Origin: Herbidospora sakaeratensis
Lineage (GTDB): Bacteria; Actinomycetota; Actinomycetes; Streptosporangiales; Streptosporangiaceae
DNA length: 64,000 nt
NCBI RefSeq assembly: GCF_001570525.1
Contig: NZ_BBXC01000023.1
Span: forward strand, 106,573-170,572
Direction of reading: 5' to 3'
The translations under genes and the position numbers were made by a program. Shown here piece after piece: positions 1 to 11,642 of the stretch. Position 1 is the stretch's first letter, and each line of letters starts with the position of its first letter. The notes beneath the pieces are model-generated. The model had not been told where the DNA came from. It did not search any database and saw only the letters and a program-made list of their open reading frames with translations.

Positions 1-3755
<3,755 letters not shown>

Positions 3756-3820
3756 GCAGCCATCTCCCAGGGATGAAACAGGACTTCTCCGCGATCAAGG
3801 ACTTCGGCGACAATCGCGGG

Positions 3821-5146
3821 ATGACAGTGCCCGAACAGGCCGACAAGCGCCGCGCTCTCGTAGCCAAGCTGCTGGCGCGCAAGGCCGCCCCGCAGGGGGT
3901 CACCCCGGTTCCGCGGGACGGCGGCCCGCTCCCGTGCTCCCACGAGCAGCGCCGCATCTGGCTCGCCCAGCAGTCCGACCCGGCCGCCGCCCCCAACGTC
4001 ACGCTGGGCGTGGCCCTCTCCGGGCGGCTCGACCTCGCCCGGCTGGCCGGGGCGTTCGCGGCGCTGATCAGACGGCACGAGGTGTTCCGGACGACGTACA
4101 CCGAGACCCCGGAGCAGGTCGTCCACGGCGCGCTGCCGGCGCCGTTGGAGTGGCTCGACGTCAGCGACCTGCCCCATCCGGAACAGGCGGCCCTCGACCT
4201 GGCGCTGGCGCGGAGCGGCGAGCGTTTCCCGGTCGGGCAGGGCCCGCTGCTGCGGCTGACCGTGTTCCACGTCGGCCCCGGCGAGCACCGGCTGTTCCTG
4301 GTCTGCCACCACATCGCCGCCGACGGCGGCTCGCTGGGCGTGGTCGCCGACGACCTCGCCGCGCTCTATTCGGGCCTGCCGCGCCCCGGCCTGCCGATCC
4401 AGTACGCCGACTACGCCGCCTGGTCGGTGCAGCGCGCCGAGACGAGGATCGACGCCCGCCTCCCCTACTGGCGCGACCTGCTCGGCGGCGCGCCCGGCCC
4501 GCTCTTCGAGGGAACGGCCGCCGTCCAGGGCGGCCGGGCCGGGGCGACCGCCGCGATCCGGGTGGGCAGGGAGACCGTCGACCGGCTGCGGCGGCTGGGC
4601 GACGGCCCGACGACGCCGTTCGTGGCGCTCTGCGCCGCCTATCTGACGCTGCTCCAGCGGATGACCGGCCGGCGTGACCTGGTGACCGGGATCGTCTCGG
4701 CCTCGCGCACCCGCAGAGAGCTCGAACCGGTCGTCGGCACGTTCGTGAACATGGTGCCGCTGCGCGTCGCGCTGCCCGCCGGGCAGGCGTTCCCCGCGCT
4801 GCTCACCAAGGTCAGGGAGGCCGCGGCGGGGGCGCTGGCCAACGAGATCCCCTTCGACACCCTGGTCTCGCGGGCGGGCGTGGCCCGGATCCCGGGCGTG
4901 CATCCGGTGTTCCAGACGTCGTTCATCCACCGCGACGACCCGAAGCCCCCGCCCATCTGGGAGGGCCTGGAGGCGCGCGTCTGGGACCACGAGGTCGACG
5001 ACGCCGCGCTCGACCTGATGCTGACCGCGACCCCTCGCGGGGACGAGTACGAGCTCGCCTTCACGGGCAGACTTGACCGATTCTCCGCAGGTCAGGTCAA
5101 GGAGCTGCCGGTCGTCTTCCGGGAGTTGCTGGAAGAACTTCGATGA
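3821..5146 (+). CDS. Stand-alone NRPS condensation-domain protein
   Basis: A single condensation domain of about 441 residues with no A or T domain attached. Visible core motifs in order are C1 (CSHEQRRIWLAQQ), C2 (RHEVFRTTY), C3 (HHIAADGGS, with the catalytic second His and Asp intact), C5 (VGTFVNMVPLRV) and C6 (HPVFQTSF). Free-standing C domains can catalyse peptide bond formation, ester formation or release in trans. Because the neighbouring NRPS has a degenerate first C domain, this protein may supply the missing step; that is inference. Start: ATG 3821 (MTVPEQADKR) is preferred because ATG 3773 leaves only 17 bp to the divergent start, but neither has a strong Shine-Dalgarno and the 16 extra codons have high GC3, so 3773 remains possible. 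Confidence 0.9.
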   Translation: MTVPEQADKRRALVAKLLARKAAPQGVTPVPRDGGPLPCSHEQRRIWLAQQSDPAAAPNVTLGVALSGRLDLARLAGAFAALIRRHEVFRTTYTETPEQVVHGALPAPLEWLDVSDLPHPEQAALDLALARSGERFPVGQGPLLRLTVFHVGPGEHRLFLVCHHIAADGGSLGVVADDLAALYSGLPRPGLPIQYADYAAWSVQRAETRIDARLPYWRDLLGGAPGPLFEGTAAVQGGRAGATAAIRVGRETVDRLRRLGDGPTTPFVALCAAYLTLLQRMTGRRDLVTGIVSASRTRRELEPVVGTFVNMVPLRVALPAGQAFPALLTKVREAAAGALANEIPFDTLVSRAGVARIPGVHPVFQTSFIHRDDPKPPPIWEGLEARVWDHEVDDAALDLMLTATPRGDEYELAFTGRLDRFSAGQVKELPVVFRELLEELR

Positions 5147-5239
5147 CGGGCCCGGCACCCGCGCATTGGATCACGCCGGGCGGGGGCGGCGGTAGCGCCG
5201 TCTCACTTACCGGCACAGTCTTCAAAGCCTGAATGGCGT

Positions 5240-5274
5240 GTGGGGGCCGGTGGGAATGGCGCACCGGCCCCCAC
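5240..5274. terminator. Perfect 13-bp stem-loop between convergent genes
   Basis: GTGGGGGCCGGTG at 5240-5252 pairs perfectly with its reverse complement at 5262-5274 around a 9-nt loop. It lies 94 bp after the condensation-protein stop and before the oppositely oriented gnd. There is no T-tract, as is common in high-GC actinobacteria. It could terminate from either side. The remaining sequence from 5147 to 5383 shows no credible gene. Confidence 0.75.
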
Positions 5275-5342
5275 GCCGTCGCCCGGGGCCAGGGTGACGC
5301 CGGCGCGCGCCGCCCATGTCGCCCTGCCGTCCGGGACGGGGG

Positions 5343-5378
5343 CGCGGGGGCCGGTGGTCAGGTCACCGGCGCCCCGCG
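5343..5378 (-). terminator. Stem-loop terminator of gnd
   Basis: Arms 5343-5356 and 5364-5378 form a 14-bp GC-rich stem with one bulged base and a 7-nt loop. It starts 6 nt beyond the gnd stop codon on the minus strand, the expected position for its terminator. No U-tract follows. Confidence 0.7.
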
Positions 5379-5383
5379 TGGTC

Positions 5384-6823
5384 CTACTTCTCCTGGTGCT
5401 CGGCGCGGTCGCCGCTCCAGTCGGTGTGGTAGACCCCTTCGCGGTCCACCCGGTTGTAGGTGTGGGCGCCGAAGTAGTCGCGCAGGCCCTGGATCAGGGC
5501 CGCCGGCAGGCGGTCGCGGCGCAGGCCGTCGTAGTAGGCCAGCGCCGAGGAGAACCCGGGCGTCGGCACGCCGATCGAGGCGGCCGTGGAGACGACCCGG
5601 CGCCAGGCGCCCTGCGCCTCGGCCAGCGCCTCGCTGAAGGACGGCGAGGCCAGCAGCGTCGGCAGCCCCGGGTCCTTGGCGTAGGCGTCGCGGATCCGGT
5701 CGAGGAACCGGGCCCGGATGATGCAGCCGCCGCGCCAGATCGTGGCCATGTCGCCGAGGTTGATGTTCCAGCCGAACTCCTTGGAGGCGGCGGCCATCTG
5801 GTCGAAGCCCTGGGCGTACGCCACGATCTTCGAGGCGAGCAGGGCCTGCCGGACGTCGTCCACGAGGGAGTAGTTCGGCGCCGACCCGATCGGGCCTTCG
5901 AGGTCGCGGGCGGCCTGGCGGCGGGTCACGTCGCCCGACAGGCCGCGCGCGAACACCGCCTCGGCGATGCCGGTGACCGGCACGCCGAGTTCGAGGGCGT
6001 TCTGGACCGTCCAGCGGCCGGTGCCCTTCTGCTCGGCGCGGTCGGCGACGACGTCGACGAACGGACGGCCCGTCTTGGCGTCGACGTGGCCGAGCACCTC
6101 GGCGGTGATCTCGATCAGGTAGGACTCGAGGTCGCCCCGGTTCCACTCGGTGAAGATCTCCGCCAGCTCGCCCGGGGAGCGGCCGAGGGCCTGCCGGAGC
6201 AGGTCGTACGCCTCCGCGATGAGCTGCATGTCGGAGTACTCGATGCCGTTGTGGACCATCTTCACGAAGTGGCCCGCGCCGTCGGCGCCGACGTGGGTGC
6301 AGCAGGGCACCCCGTCGACCTTGGCCGAGATGTCCTCCAGGATCGGCCCGAGGGACTTGTACGCCTCCGGCGAGCCGCCCGGCATGATGCTGGGCCCGTT
6401 GAGGGCGCCTTCCTCACCACCGGAGATGCCGGTGCCGACGAACAGGATGCCGCGCTCCTTGAGCGCCGCCTCGCGCCGCCGGGTGTCGGTGAACAGGGCG
6501 TTCCCACCGTCGACGATCATGTCGCCGGGCTCCATGTGGGCCGCCAGGTCCTCGATCACGGCGTCGGTCGACGGACCGGCCTTCACCATGATGATCGCCT
6601 TGCGGGGTTTCGTGAGCGACGCCACGAACTCCGCCGTCGTGCCCGTCGCGACGAACGCGCCCTCTCCGGCGTGGTTCTCGACGAGCTCCTGGGTCTTGCT
6701 CTCGGTGCGGTTGTGCACCGCGACGACGTATCCGTGGTGGGCCAGGTTCCTCGCCAGGTTCCGGCCCATAACCGCAAGGCCGGTCACCCCGATGTCAGCC
6801 GTGCCCAAAACGTTCTTGTCCAT
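5384..6823 (-). CDS. gnd: 6-phosphogluconate dehydrogenase, decarboxylating
   Basis: Oxidative pentose phosphate enzyme converting 6-phosphogluconate to ribulose 5-phosphate plus CO2 with NADP+, in the cytosol. At 479 aa it matches the long homodimeric family. The Rossmann motif G15-x-A-x-x-G20 is followed by N38-R-T, the usual NADP-preferring signature. Substrate and catalytic motifs are visible: DGGNAL (about 105), GISGGEEGA (about 132) and HFVKMVHNGIEY (about 186, containing the catalytic Lys). The C-terminal helical domain is complete. ATG at 6823 starts MDKNVLGTADIG. The gene is single, ends at its own hairpin terminator, and sits 26 bp after the start-distal neighbour, a secreted protein transcribed the same way. 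Confidence 0.97.
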   Translation of the reverse strand: MDKNVLGTADIGVTGLAVMGRNLARNLAHHGYVVAVHNRTESKTQELVENHAGEGAFVATGTTAEFVASLTKPRKAIIMVKAGPSTDAVIEDLAAHMEPGDMIVDGGNALFTDTRRREAALKERGILFVGTGISGGEEGALNGPSIMPGGSPEAYKSLGPILEDISAKVDGVPCCTHVGADGAGHFVKMVHNGIEYSDMQLIAEAYDLLRQALGRSPGELAEIFTEWNRGDLESYLIEITAEVLGHVDAKTGRPFVDVVADRAEQKGTGRWTVQNALELGVPVTGIAEAVFARGLSGDVTRRQAARDLEGPIGSAPNYSLVDDVRQALLASKIVAYAQGFDQMAAASKEFGWNINLGDMATIWRGGCIIRARFLDRIRDAYAKDPGLPTLLASPSFSEALAEAQGAWRRVVSTAASIGVPTPGFSSALAYYDGLRRDRLPAALIQGLRDYFGAHTYNRVDREGVYHTDWSGDRAEHQEK

Positions 6824-6849
6824 GCGCCGCTCCTATCCTTCCGGGCAGC

Positions 6850-8055
6850 TCAGTAACCGTAATTGCCGCCCGCTGACGACGTCGGCGTGGTGGCCGCCGA
6901 CGGCTTGGGCGTCGCCGGCGCAGACGCCGAAGGCGCCGGCGTCGACACCGCGCCGGGCAGCGGCCCGGCGTCCGACGGCCTCAACACGCCCAGGAGGCCG
7001 TGCTGCGCCTTGTCGATACCCGCCGCGAACCATACAGAGTTCTCTCCGCCGTTCGCCGCAGTGCCCGGCTCCAGATCCCACAGACCCTCGAGCTGGATCG
7101 CCTGACCGTTGGTCTGGCGCAGCGGCCCGAGGTAACGCCCGGTGCGGGCGTTGTAGGCGTTGACCAGCCCATCTCCGAAGTTACCCACCAGAACGGCCCC
7201 GGCCAAGGCGCCGAATCCGCGCGGCGCCCGGATCATCGCCCACGGGGCGTTGAGCGCTCCGCGATTGGCGAAGCGGCCGAGGAAGCGCCCGTTGGCGGAG
7301 AAGCGGGAGACGAAGCCGTTGCCGCGGCCGGGCACGGCCTTGCCGGTGGTGGCGTCGCGCTTGGCGTACGCGACCATGATCACGTTGCCGACGACCTCGA
7401 CGTTGAACGGCGCGTAGTCGGCGGGCATGCGCGGGTCGCGGAACTGCGAGCGGGACAGCCGCACCCGGTCGAACTCCGAGTCGTACACGTGGATCTTGCC
7501 GTGCGAGAATGAGGGGGCCAGCAGGAAGGCGCCCCGGTTGGTGTTCATCACCGCCAGGCCCTTGTAGTCGGCGTTCTTCGTGAACGCCGCGATGATCGCG
7601 TTCTTCGGGTTGACCTCGGCGTTCCACGCCGTGATCGCGCCCGAGGGGCTGGCGAAGATGAAGGTCGCGGGCTTGTCCTTGATCAGGAATTCGTCCTGCG
7701 ACATGTTGACGACCTGTCCGGTCGGCGTGCCGCCCGGAATGGCGACCTCGGTCTGCTCCTTCTTGGCGTTGCCGGAGTAGACGGTCGCGACACCGGTGCC
7801 GGCGCCCGAGACCCACAACGTCTTGCCCATCGCCAGACCCCAGGGGTTGACCAGCTTGGGGTCGGTGACGGGGGCCTTGCCCGGCACGTCGGAAACCAGG
7901 TTGACCTGGGCGAACCGGTTGGTCGACGTGGTCGTCTTGCTAACCTTGACGGTGGCGGGCTTGGCCTGTGGGGCCGTCTGGGCGCTGGCGGGAATGCTCA
8001 GGGGGGTGCTCAGAACGAGCGTCCCGGCGGTGAGCACGGCGACGCGTGAACGCAT
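6850..8055 (-). CDS. TIGR03118 family secreted protein
   Basis: Exported protein of 401 aa with a cleavable signal peptide (about residues 1-25, ending PASAQ). The N-terminal NRFAQVNLVSDVPG and TDPKLVNPWGLA segments are the hallmark of the TIGR03118 family, a group of extracellular repeat proteins likely folding as a beta-propeller; its biochemical role is not established. The Gly/Trp-rich repeats continue to about residue 355, then a Pro/Ala/Ser/Thr-rich tail of about 45 residues ends in GNYGY. The low-complexity tail may span the cell wall or serve as a flexible linker, which is inference. Its upstream region holds an AT-rich promoter-like segment. It is co-directional with gnd. Confidence 0.88.
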   Translation of the reverse strand: MRSRVAVLTAGTLVLSTPLSIPASAQTAPQAKPATVKVSKTTTSTNRFAQVNLVSDVPGKAPVTDPKLVNPWGLAMGKTLWVSGAGTGVATVYSGNAKKEQTEVAIPGGTPTGQVVNMSQDEFLIKDKPATFIFASPSGAITAWNAEVNPKNAIIAAFTKNADYKGLAVMNTNRGAFLLAPSFSHGKIHVYDSEFDRVRLSRSQFRDPRMPADYAPFNVEVVGNVIMVAYAKRDATTGKAVPGRGNGFVSRFSANGRFLGRFANRGALNAPWAMIRAPRGFGALAGAVLVGNFGDGLVNAYNARTGRYLGPLRQTNGQAIQLEGLWDLEPGTAANGGENSVWFAAGIDKAQHGLLGVLRPSDAGPLPGAVSTPAPSASAPATPKPSAATTPTSSAGGNYGY

Positions 8056-8183
8056 CTGGTGGTCTCCTTCGAGGGCCTTCTCGGTAATGACCTGAGGTGC
8101 GGAGGTTCGCGAAGCTCCCTTACGGGCGGAGATACGCGGCGCTTCCCGAGAGGGTTCAGCGGAATATCACCGGCCTATAAACC

Positions 8184-8212
8184 TAGTAAAAGGGTAGGGT
8201 TTGCCGAGTCAA
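8184..8212 (-). promoter_or_regulatory. Candidate promoter of the TIGR03118 gene
   Basis: Read on the minus strand, TTGACT (8207-8212) and TTACTA (8184-8189) are separated by 17 bp in an AT-rich patch unusual for this window. It lies about 130 bp upstream of the start at 8055, which would leave a long 5' leader. No recognisable riboswitch was seen in that leader. Confidence 0.35.
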
Positions 8213-8230
8213 TGAGCAGGCAAAGCCCCT

Positions 8231-8258
8231 TTGACCCGTCCACCTGGCTGTCTATCGT
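8231..8258 (+). promoter_or_regulatory. Candidate promoter of the propeller-protein gene
   Basis: TTGACC (8231-8236) and TATCGT (8253-8258) are 16 bp apart. Transcription would begin just before the Shine-Dalgarno TTGGAG of the gene starting at 8286. It is back-to-back with the promoter-like element of the divergent TIGR03118 gene. Confidence 0.4.
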
Positions 8259-8285
8259 CGACGTGTGATCCTTGGAGACTCCGGA

Positions 8286-9161
8286 ATGTTCCTCCCCCAG
8301 CCTCAGCGCTCCGTCGTGGCGATCCCCCCGCCGGGAGACGGCCCCGGTTTCTGGGCCGGCGCGCCGAGCGCCGTGGTGACGCCCGACGGCACGATCTACC
8401 TGGCCTACCGTCTCCGCCGCCCGATCGGCGAGGGCCGGGGCTACGCGATCCAGATCGCCCGCTCCGACGACGGCGAGCGCTACGAGCCGGTGCTCACGAT
8501 CACCAAGGACCAGATGCGGACCGAGTCGCTGGAGCGCCCGACGCTCGTGCTGACCCAAGAGGGCGACTGGCGTCTCTACCTGAGCTGCGCGACCTACGGC
8601 ACCAAGCACTGGCGGGTGGAACTGCTCGAGGCGTCCCGTCCCGAGGACCTCGACCCGGCGACCGCCCGCGTGGTGCTGCCCGGCGACCTCAAGACCGGCG
8701 TGAAGGACCCGGTGATCGTCCACCACGGCGGCCAGTGGCACCTGTGGGCGTCCTGCCACCCGCTGGAGGTGCCCGAAGAGGCCGACCAGATGGTCACCGA
8801 CTACGCGACCAGCCCCGACGGGCGCGACTGGTCCTGGCACGGCACCGCCCTCGACCGCCGCCCCGGCTCCTGGGACTCCCGCGGCGTGCGCATCTCGGCG
8901 GTCCGCTTCACCGACGACGGCGTGCTGGCCTACTACGACGGCCGGGCCAGCGCCGCCGAGAACTACGAGGAGCGCACCGGCGTCGCGACCGGCCCCGACC
9001 CCTCGACCCTGACGGCGGTGGGCGTCCACCCGCACGCCCAGTCGCCCCACGGCGGCCTGCGCTACCTCGACATCCTCGACCTGCCGGGCGGCGGCCGGCG
9101 CATCTTCTACGAGTGGACCCGCCCCGACGGCGCCCACGACCTGCGCACCGAACTCGTCTGA
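8286..9161 (+). CDS. Five-bladed beta-propeller glycosidase-like protein
   Basis: A cytoplasmic protein of 291 aa without a signal peptide. It is built of repeated blocks resembling GH43/GH130-type propellers: FWAGAPSAVVTPDGTIYLAYRL, then SLERPTLVLTQEGDWRLYLSC, then KDPVIVHHGGQWHLWAS, then W-rich DWSWHGTALD, then RYLDILDLPGGGRRIFYEW. Acidic residues in SLERPT and GVKDPVI occupy positions used for catalysis or substrate contact in such folds, but I cannot assign a substrate. ATG 8286 is chosen over GTG 8265 because TTGGAG lies 8 nt upstream of the ATG. It diverges from the TIGR03118 gene, and a hairpin follows its stop. Confidence 0.75.
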   Translation: MFLPQPQRSVVAIPPPGDGPGFWAGAPSAVVTPDGTIYLAYRLRRPIGEGRGYAIQIARSDDGERYEPVLTITKDQMRTESLERPTLVLTQEGDWRLYLSCATYGTKHWRVELLEASRPEDLDPATARVVLPGDLKTGVKDPVIVHHGGQWHLWASCHPLEVPEEADQMVTDYATSPDGRDWSWHGTALDRRPGSWDSRGVRISAVRFTDDGVLAYYDGRASAAENYEERTGVATGPDPSTLTAVGVHPHAQSPHGGLRYLDILDLPGGGRRIFYEWTRPDGAHDLRTELV

Positions 9162-9165
9162 CGGA

Positions 9166-9186
9166 ACCCGCGCCATCGGCGCGGGT
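9166..9186. terminator. Stem-loop after propeller gene
   Basis: ACCCGCGCC (9166-9174) and GGCGCGGGT (9178-9186) form a perfect 9-bp stem with a 3-nt loop, beginning 5 nt after the stop codon at 9161. It can also serve the convergent sulfotransferase gene ending at 9294. The rest of 9187-9293 contains no feature I can support. Confidence 0.7.
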
Positions 9187-9293
9187 CAAAACTCTTTCTC
9201 CGTTACGGCTCCGCCCGCCCCGGCACCGACGCCCGCCCCGCCCGGGCGCCGCACCCGGCGCCGGTCACCGCTCCGCCGGCCCGCCGCGACGAG

Positions 9294-10247
9294 TCATCTG
9301 GGGCGGCCGTTGCGCGCCTGGCCCTGGCCCTCGGGGCGGTGGCCGACCTGGCCGCCCGAGCGGTCGCGCGGGCCGATCCAGTCGGAGAAGTCCTCCCCCG
9401 TCACCTCTTCGAGCAGCTTGATGTCGTCGGTGAAGTAGGGGATGAGCTCCTGCCGCTGCTCCCACGTCAGGGGCCGCCGGGCCTTGCCGTCACGCTGGAG
9501 CACCCGCGCGAGCGGCGCGGTCAGCACCTGCCCGCCGAGCCGGTCGCCCACCCGCACCACCTGTGACAACACCTGGTGCAGCACCGTCTCCTGGGGATGC
9601 ACGGTCACGTTCTCCCGGGGCACCTCCGAGATGAGCCCGGTCCGCACGCCGAGATGCCCGCAGATGCGGTCGAGGGTCTCCCCCGGGCGGTCGAGCAGGT
9701 CGCGGTAGCGGAAGACGAGCACCTGCTCCTCGGTGAACAGGTCGTAGAGGTCGCGCAGCTGCTCGCCGTACCTGCCCAGCCCGACGTAGTGCCAGAAGGG
9801 GGCCCACCCGGCCCTGATCCGCTCGGGCTCCCGCGCGCACGCCTCCACGACGTCGCCGACGGGCTCCAGGCCGGCCGACCACAGGTGGGTCCAGTTCGAG
9901 TGGGCCCGTTCGACCGGGTCGCGGACGACCACGATGAGCCGGACCTCGGGGATGAGCGCCTTGATGCGCCGGTGGGCCTCGCGGTCGTACAGGTAGAACG
10001 GGGTCGACTCGCCGTTCAGGTAACCGGGCCGGAACAGGGCCTCGTAGTCGTCACGCCGCCAGACGTGCTCACGGTAGGTCTCGGCGTCGCCGGGCCCGCC
10101 CTTCTCGGGCGGCGGGCCGTCCGAGAGGAAGAATTTCGGCTCCTTCACCGCGGACAGGTGCAGGTCCGGGTGGGCGTTGAGCGCGGCGTGCAGGGCGGTC
10201 GTGGCGGCCTTGGGGGCCCCGATGACCAGGAAGCCGGGCAGAGTCAC
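9294..10247 (-). CDS. PAPS-dependent sulfotransferase
   Basis: Transfers sulfate from 3'-phosphoadenylylsulfate to an acceptor. The 5'-phosphosulfate loop GAPKAATT is at residues 10-17, with Lys13, and the 3'-phosphate motif VVRDPVERAHSNWTH is at about 107-121 with Arg109 and Ser117. At 317 aa it fits single-domain soluble enzymes; there is no membrane segment. The acceptor is unknown. GTG 10247 is chosen because GGAGG lies 5 nt upstream. The longer frame to 10316 would translate an AT-rich promoter-like stretch. The C-terminal 20 residues are Arg/Gly/Gln-rich and probably disordered. It is monocistronic between convergent and co-directional unrelated genes. Confidence 0.9.
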   Translation of the reverse strand: MTLPGFLVIGAPKAATTALHAALNAHPDLHLSAVKEPKFFLSDGPPPEKGGPGDAETYREHVWRRDDYEALFRPGYLNGESTPFYLYDREAHRRIKALIPEVRLIVVVRDPVERAHSNWTHLWSAGLEPVGDVVEACAREPERIRAGWAPFWHYVGLGRYGEQLRDLYDLFTEEQVLVFRYRDLLDRPGETLDRICGHLGVRTGLISEVPRENVTVHPQETVLHQVLSQVVRVGDRLGGQVLTAPLARVLQRDGKARRPLTWEQRQELIPYFTDDIKLLEEVTGEDFSDWIGPRDRSGGQVGHRPEGQGQARNGRPR

Positions 10248-10343
10248 ACTAACCTCCACTTTTCCTACTAACTTAGTCTGGAATTGATCCTCCTTCAACG
10301 TCCCGGCCTCTTCCACAGTACGGCGGCCCCAAAAGAGGCCAGA

Positions 10344-10928
10344 TCACAGGGGTCGCGCCACGGTCTCCGCGTAACGCCGGACACTCCCGGAGTCCCCACC
10401 CCGGCGCGGAGCGTTCGTGAGCCGGGGATCCGAACCCTCCGCCGGCCAGAAGCTCACCCTCCAGCGCTCCACCCCGACAGGGGGCCTCTCCTCGTCGGGC
10501 CACTCCCATCCGGGACCGGGGCGAACCTCGGCCCTGACCAGCCATTCGGCGGCGTCCCTGCGCAGATCCAGCGGGCGGGGCGGCGGATCTCCGCCGTAGA
10601 GCGGGCACGCATAGACCAGCCCCGAGGTGGCGAAGAACGGAGCCACCCGGCTCCGCGGCCATTCCGGGCCGCCTTCCGGCGGCCGGCCGTCCCACAACTC
10701 CAGCTCGACCTCGACGTCATGCCATTCGGCTTCACTGAGGAACACCGCCCAGTTCACGGTCGCCTCGAACCACGAGCCACCCTCCTGCGGCGACAACCGC
10801 CCCGCGACCTCCGCCGGAGTGGGCCACCCGGCCGGGTCGTCGGAGTCACCATCGTGATCCTTGAGCGCGAACTGGGCCCGCTCGACCGTGATCACGCTAC
10901 TGAGCCGGTCGACGATTCTCGACGTCAT
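10344..10928 (-). CDS. Hypothetical cytoplasmic protein, 194 aa
   Basis: I do not recognise the family. The product is acidic and Trp/Pro-rich, with no signal peptide and no transmembrane segment. The central part alternates hydrophobic and charged residues (NWAVFLSEAEWHDVEVELELWDG), suggesting a compact beta-rich fold; a PEWPRSRVAPFFATSGLVYACPLYGG stretch and a WLVRAEVRPGPGWEWP stretch follow. The start is ATG 10928 (MTSRIVDRLSS). Codon use is high GC3 and consistent with a real gene. It has no operon partner. Neighbours give no functional hint. It could be a standalone actinobacterial orphan. Confidence 0.65.
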   Translation of the reverse strand: MTSRIVDRLSSVITVERAQFALKDHDGDSDDPAGWPTPAEVAGRLSPQEGGSWFEATVNWAVFLSEAEWHDVEVELELWDGRPPEGGPEWPRSRVAPFFATSGLVYACPLYGGDPPPRPLDLRRDAAEWLVRAEVRPGPGWEWPDEERPPVGVERWRVSFWPAEGSDPRLTNAPRRGGDSGSVRRYAETVARPL

Positions 10929-10999
10929 TCGCGCCGTGATCCTTTCTCTCGCGAACCCGGGCGGCTGGAGACCAGATCTGCGCCAAGGTATTCACAATA

Positions 11000-11017
11000 A
11001 GTAATCAAGCGATTACT
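11000..11017. promoter_or_regulatory. Inverted repeat upstream of SH3 gene
   Basis: AGTAATC (11000-11006) and GATTACT (11011-11017) are perfect 7-bp arms around AAGC in an AT-rich intergenic stretch, 53 bp before the start at 11070. The size and location suit a repressor operator; the regulator is unknown. Confidence 0.4.
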
Positions 11018-11069
11018 CTTGGTAGTAACAGCAGGTCACAAGCCTGCCAAGTACGTAAGGAGTGAGATC

Positions 11070-11642
11070 ATGGATCTCGTCAAGCCCGCCGCCCTCGCCA
11101 CCGCGACCGTACTCTGCCTGGCCCTCCCGGCCGGCGCGAGCACCGCCGCGACCTCCGCCGCGTCCTCCGGCGTGGCGGTGACCTCCGCCCCCTCCACCGT
11201 CCACGCCGGGCAGACCGTCCGGCTCCGCACCAGGGCGTGCCCCAACCGGCCCGGCTACGCCTACTCGCCGGCCTGGGGCCGCAGCGTCACGCTGCTGCCC
11301 AACGGCGTGCGGGCCACCGGCACGGCCACCGTCTGGTCGGGCGCCAAGCCGGGCACCTACTCGATCTCCGTCGCCTGCCAGGGCCAGACCTACCCGAGCG
11401 CGTTCGGCTACCTCACGGTCGTGGCGGCCGGGACCACGGTGAAGTACCGGGTCCAGCACGTCCGCAAGGGCAGCCACCTCAACGTCCGGTCGGGGCCGGG
11501 CCTGGGCCATCGGGTGGTCGGCAAGCTGAAGTGGAAGGCGACCGTCCAGGGTTCCCCCGTCCGTGAGAAGGGCTGGGTCAAGGTCACCACGAAGCGCGGC
11601 ACGACCGGCTGGTCGTACGGCTACTACCTGCGCCGCGCCTAA
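11070..11642 (+). CDS. Secreted protein with C-terminal bacterial SH3 domain
   Basis: A 190-aa exported protein. A signal peptide covers about residues 1-27 (MDLVKPAALATATVLCLALPAGAS). An Ig-like or Ca-beta region with two Cys (RACPNRPG and SVACQG, a probable disulfide) spans about 40-115. A C-terminal SH3_3-type domain (KYRVQHVRKGSHLNVRSGPGLGHRVVGKL...GWSYGYYL) spans about 125-190. Bacterial SH3 domains of this kind usually bind peptidoglycan, so a cell-wall role is inferred. ATG 11070 is preceded by AAGGAG at 8 nt. Its stop codon overlaps that of the convergent YibE/F gene by 4 nt. A palindrome lies upstream. Confidence 0.85.
   Translation: MDLVKPAALATATVLCLALPAGASTAATSAASSGVAVTSAPSTVHAGQTVRLRTRACPNRPGYAYSPAWGRSVTLLPNGVRATGTATVWSGAKPGTYSISVACQGQTYPSAFGYLTVVAAGTTVKYRVQHVRKGSHLNVRSGPGLGHRVVGKLKWKATVQGSPVREKGWVKVTTKRGTTGWSYGYYLRRA

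Noticed and set aside
10248..10316. N-terminal extension of the sulfotransferase to 10316
   Set aside because: The extra 23 codons come from an AT-rich stretch, and GGAGG is placed correctly for the GTG at 10247.
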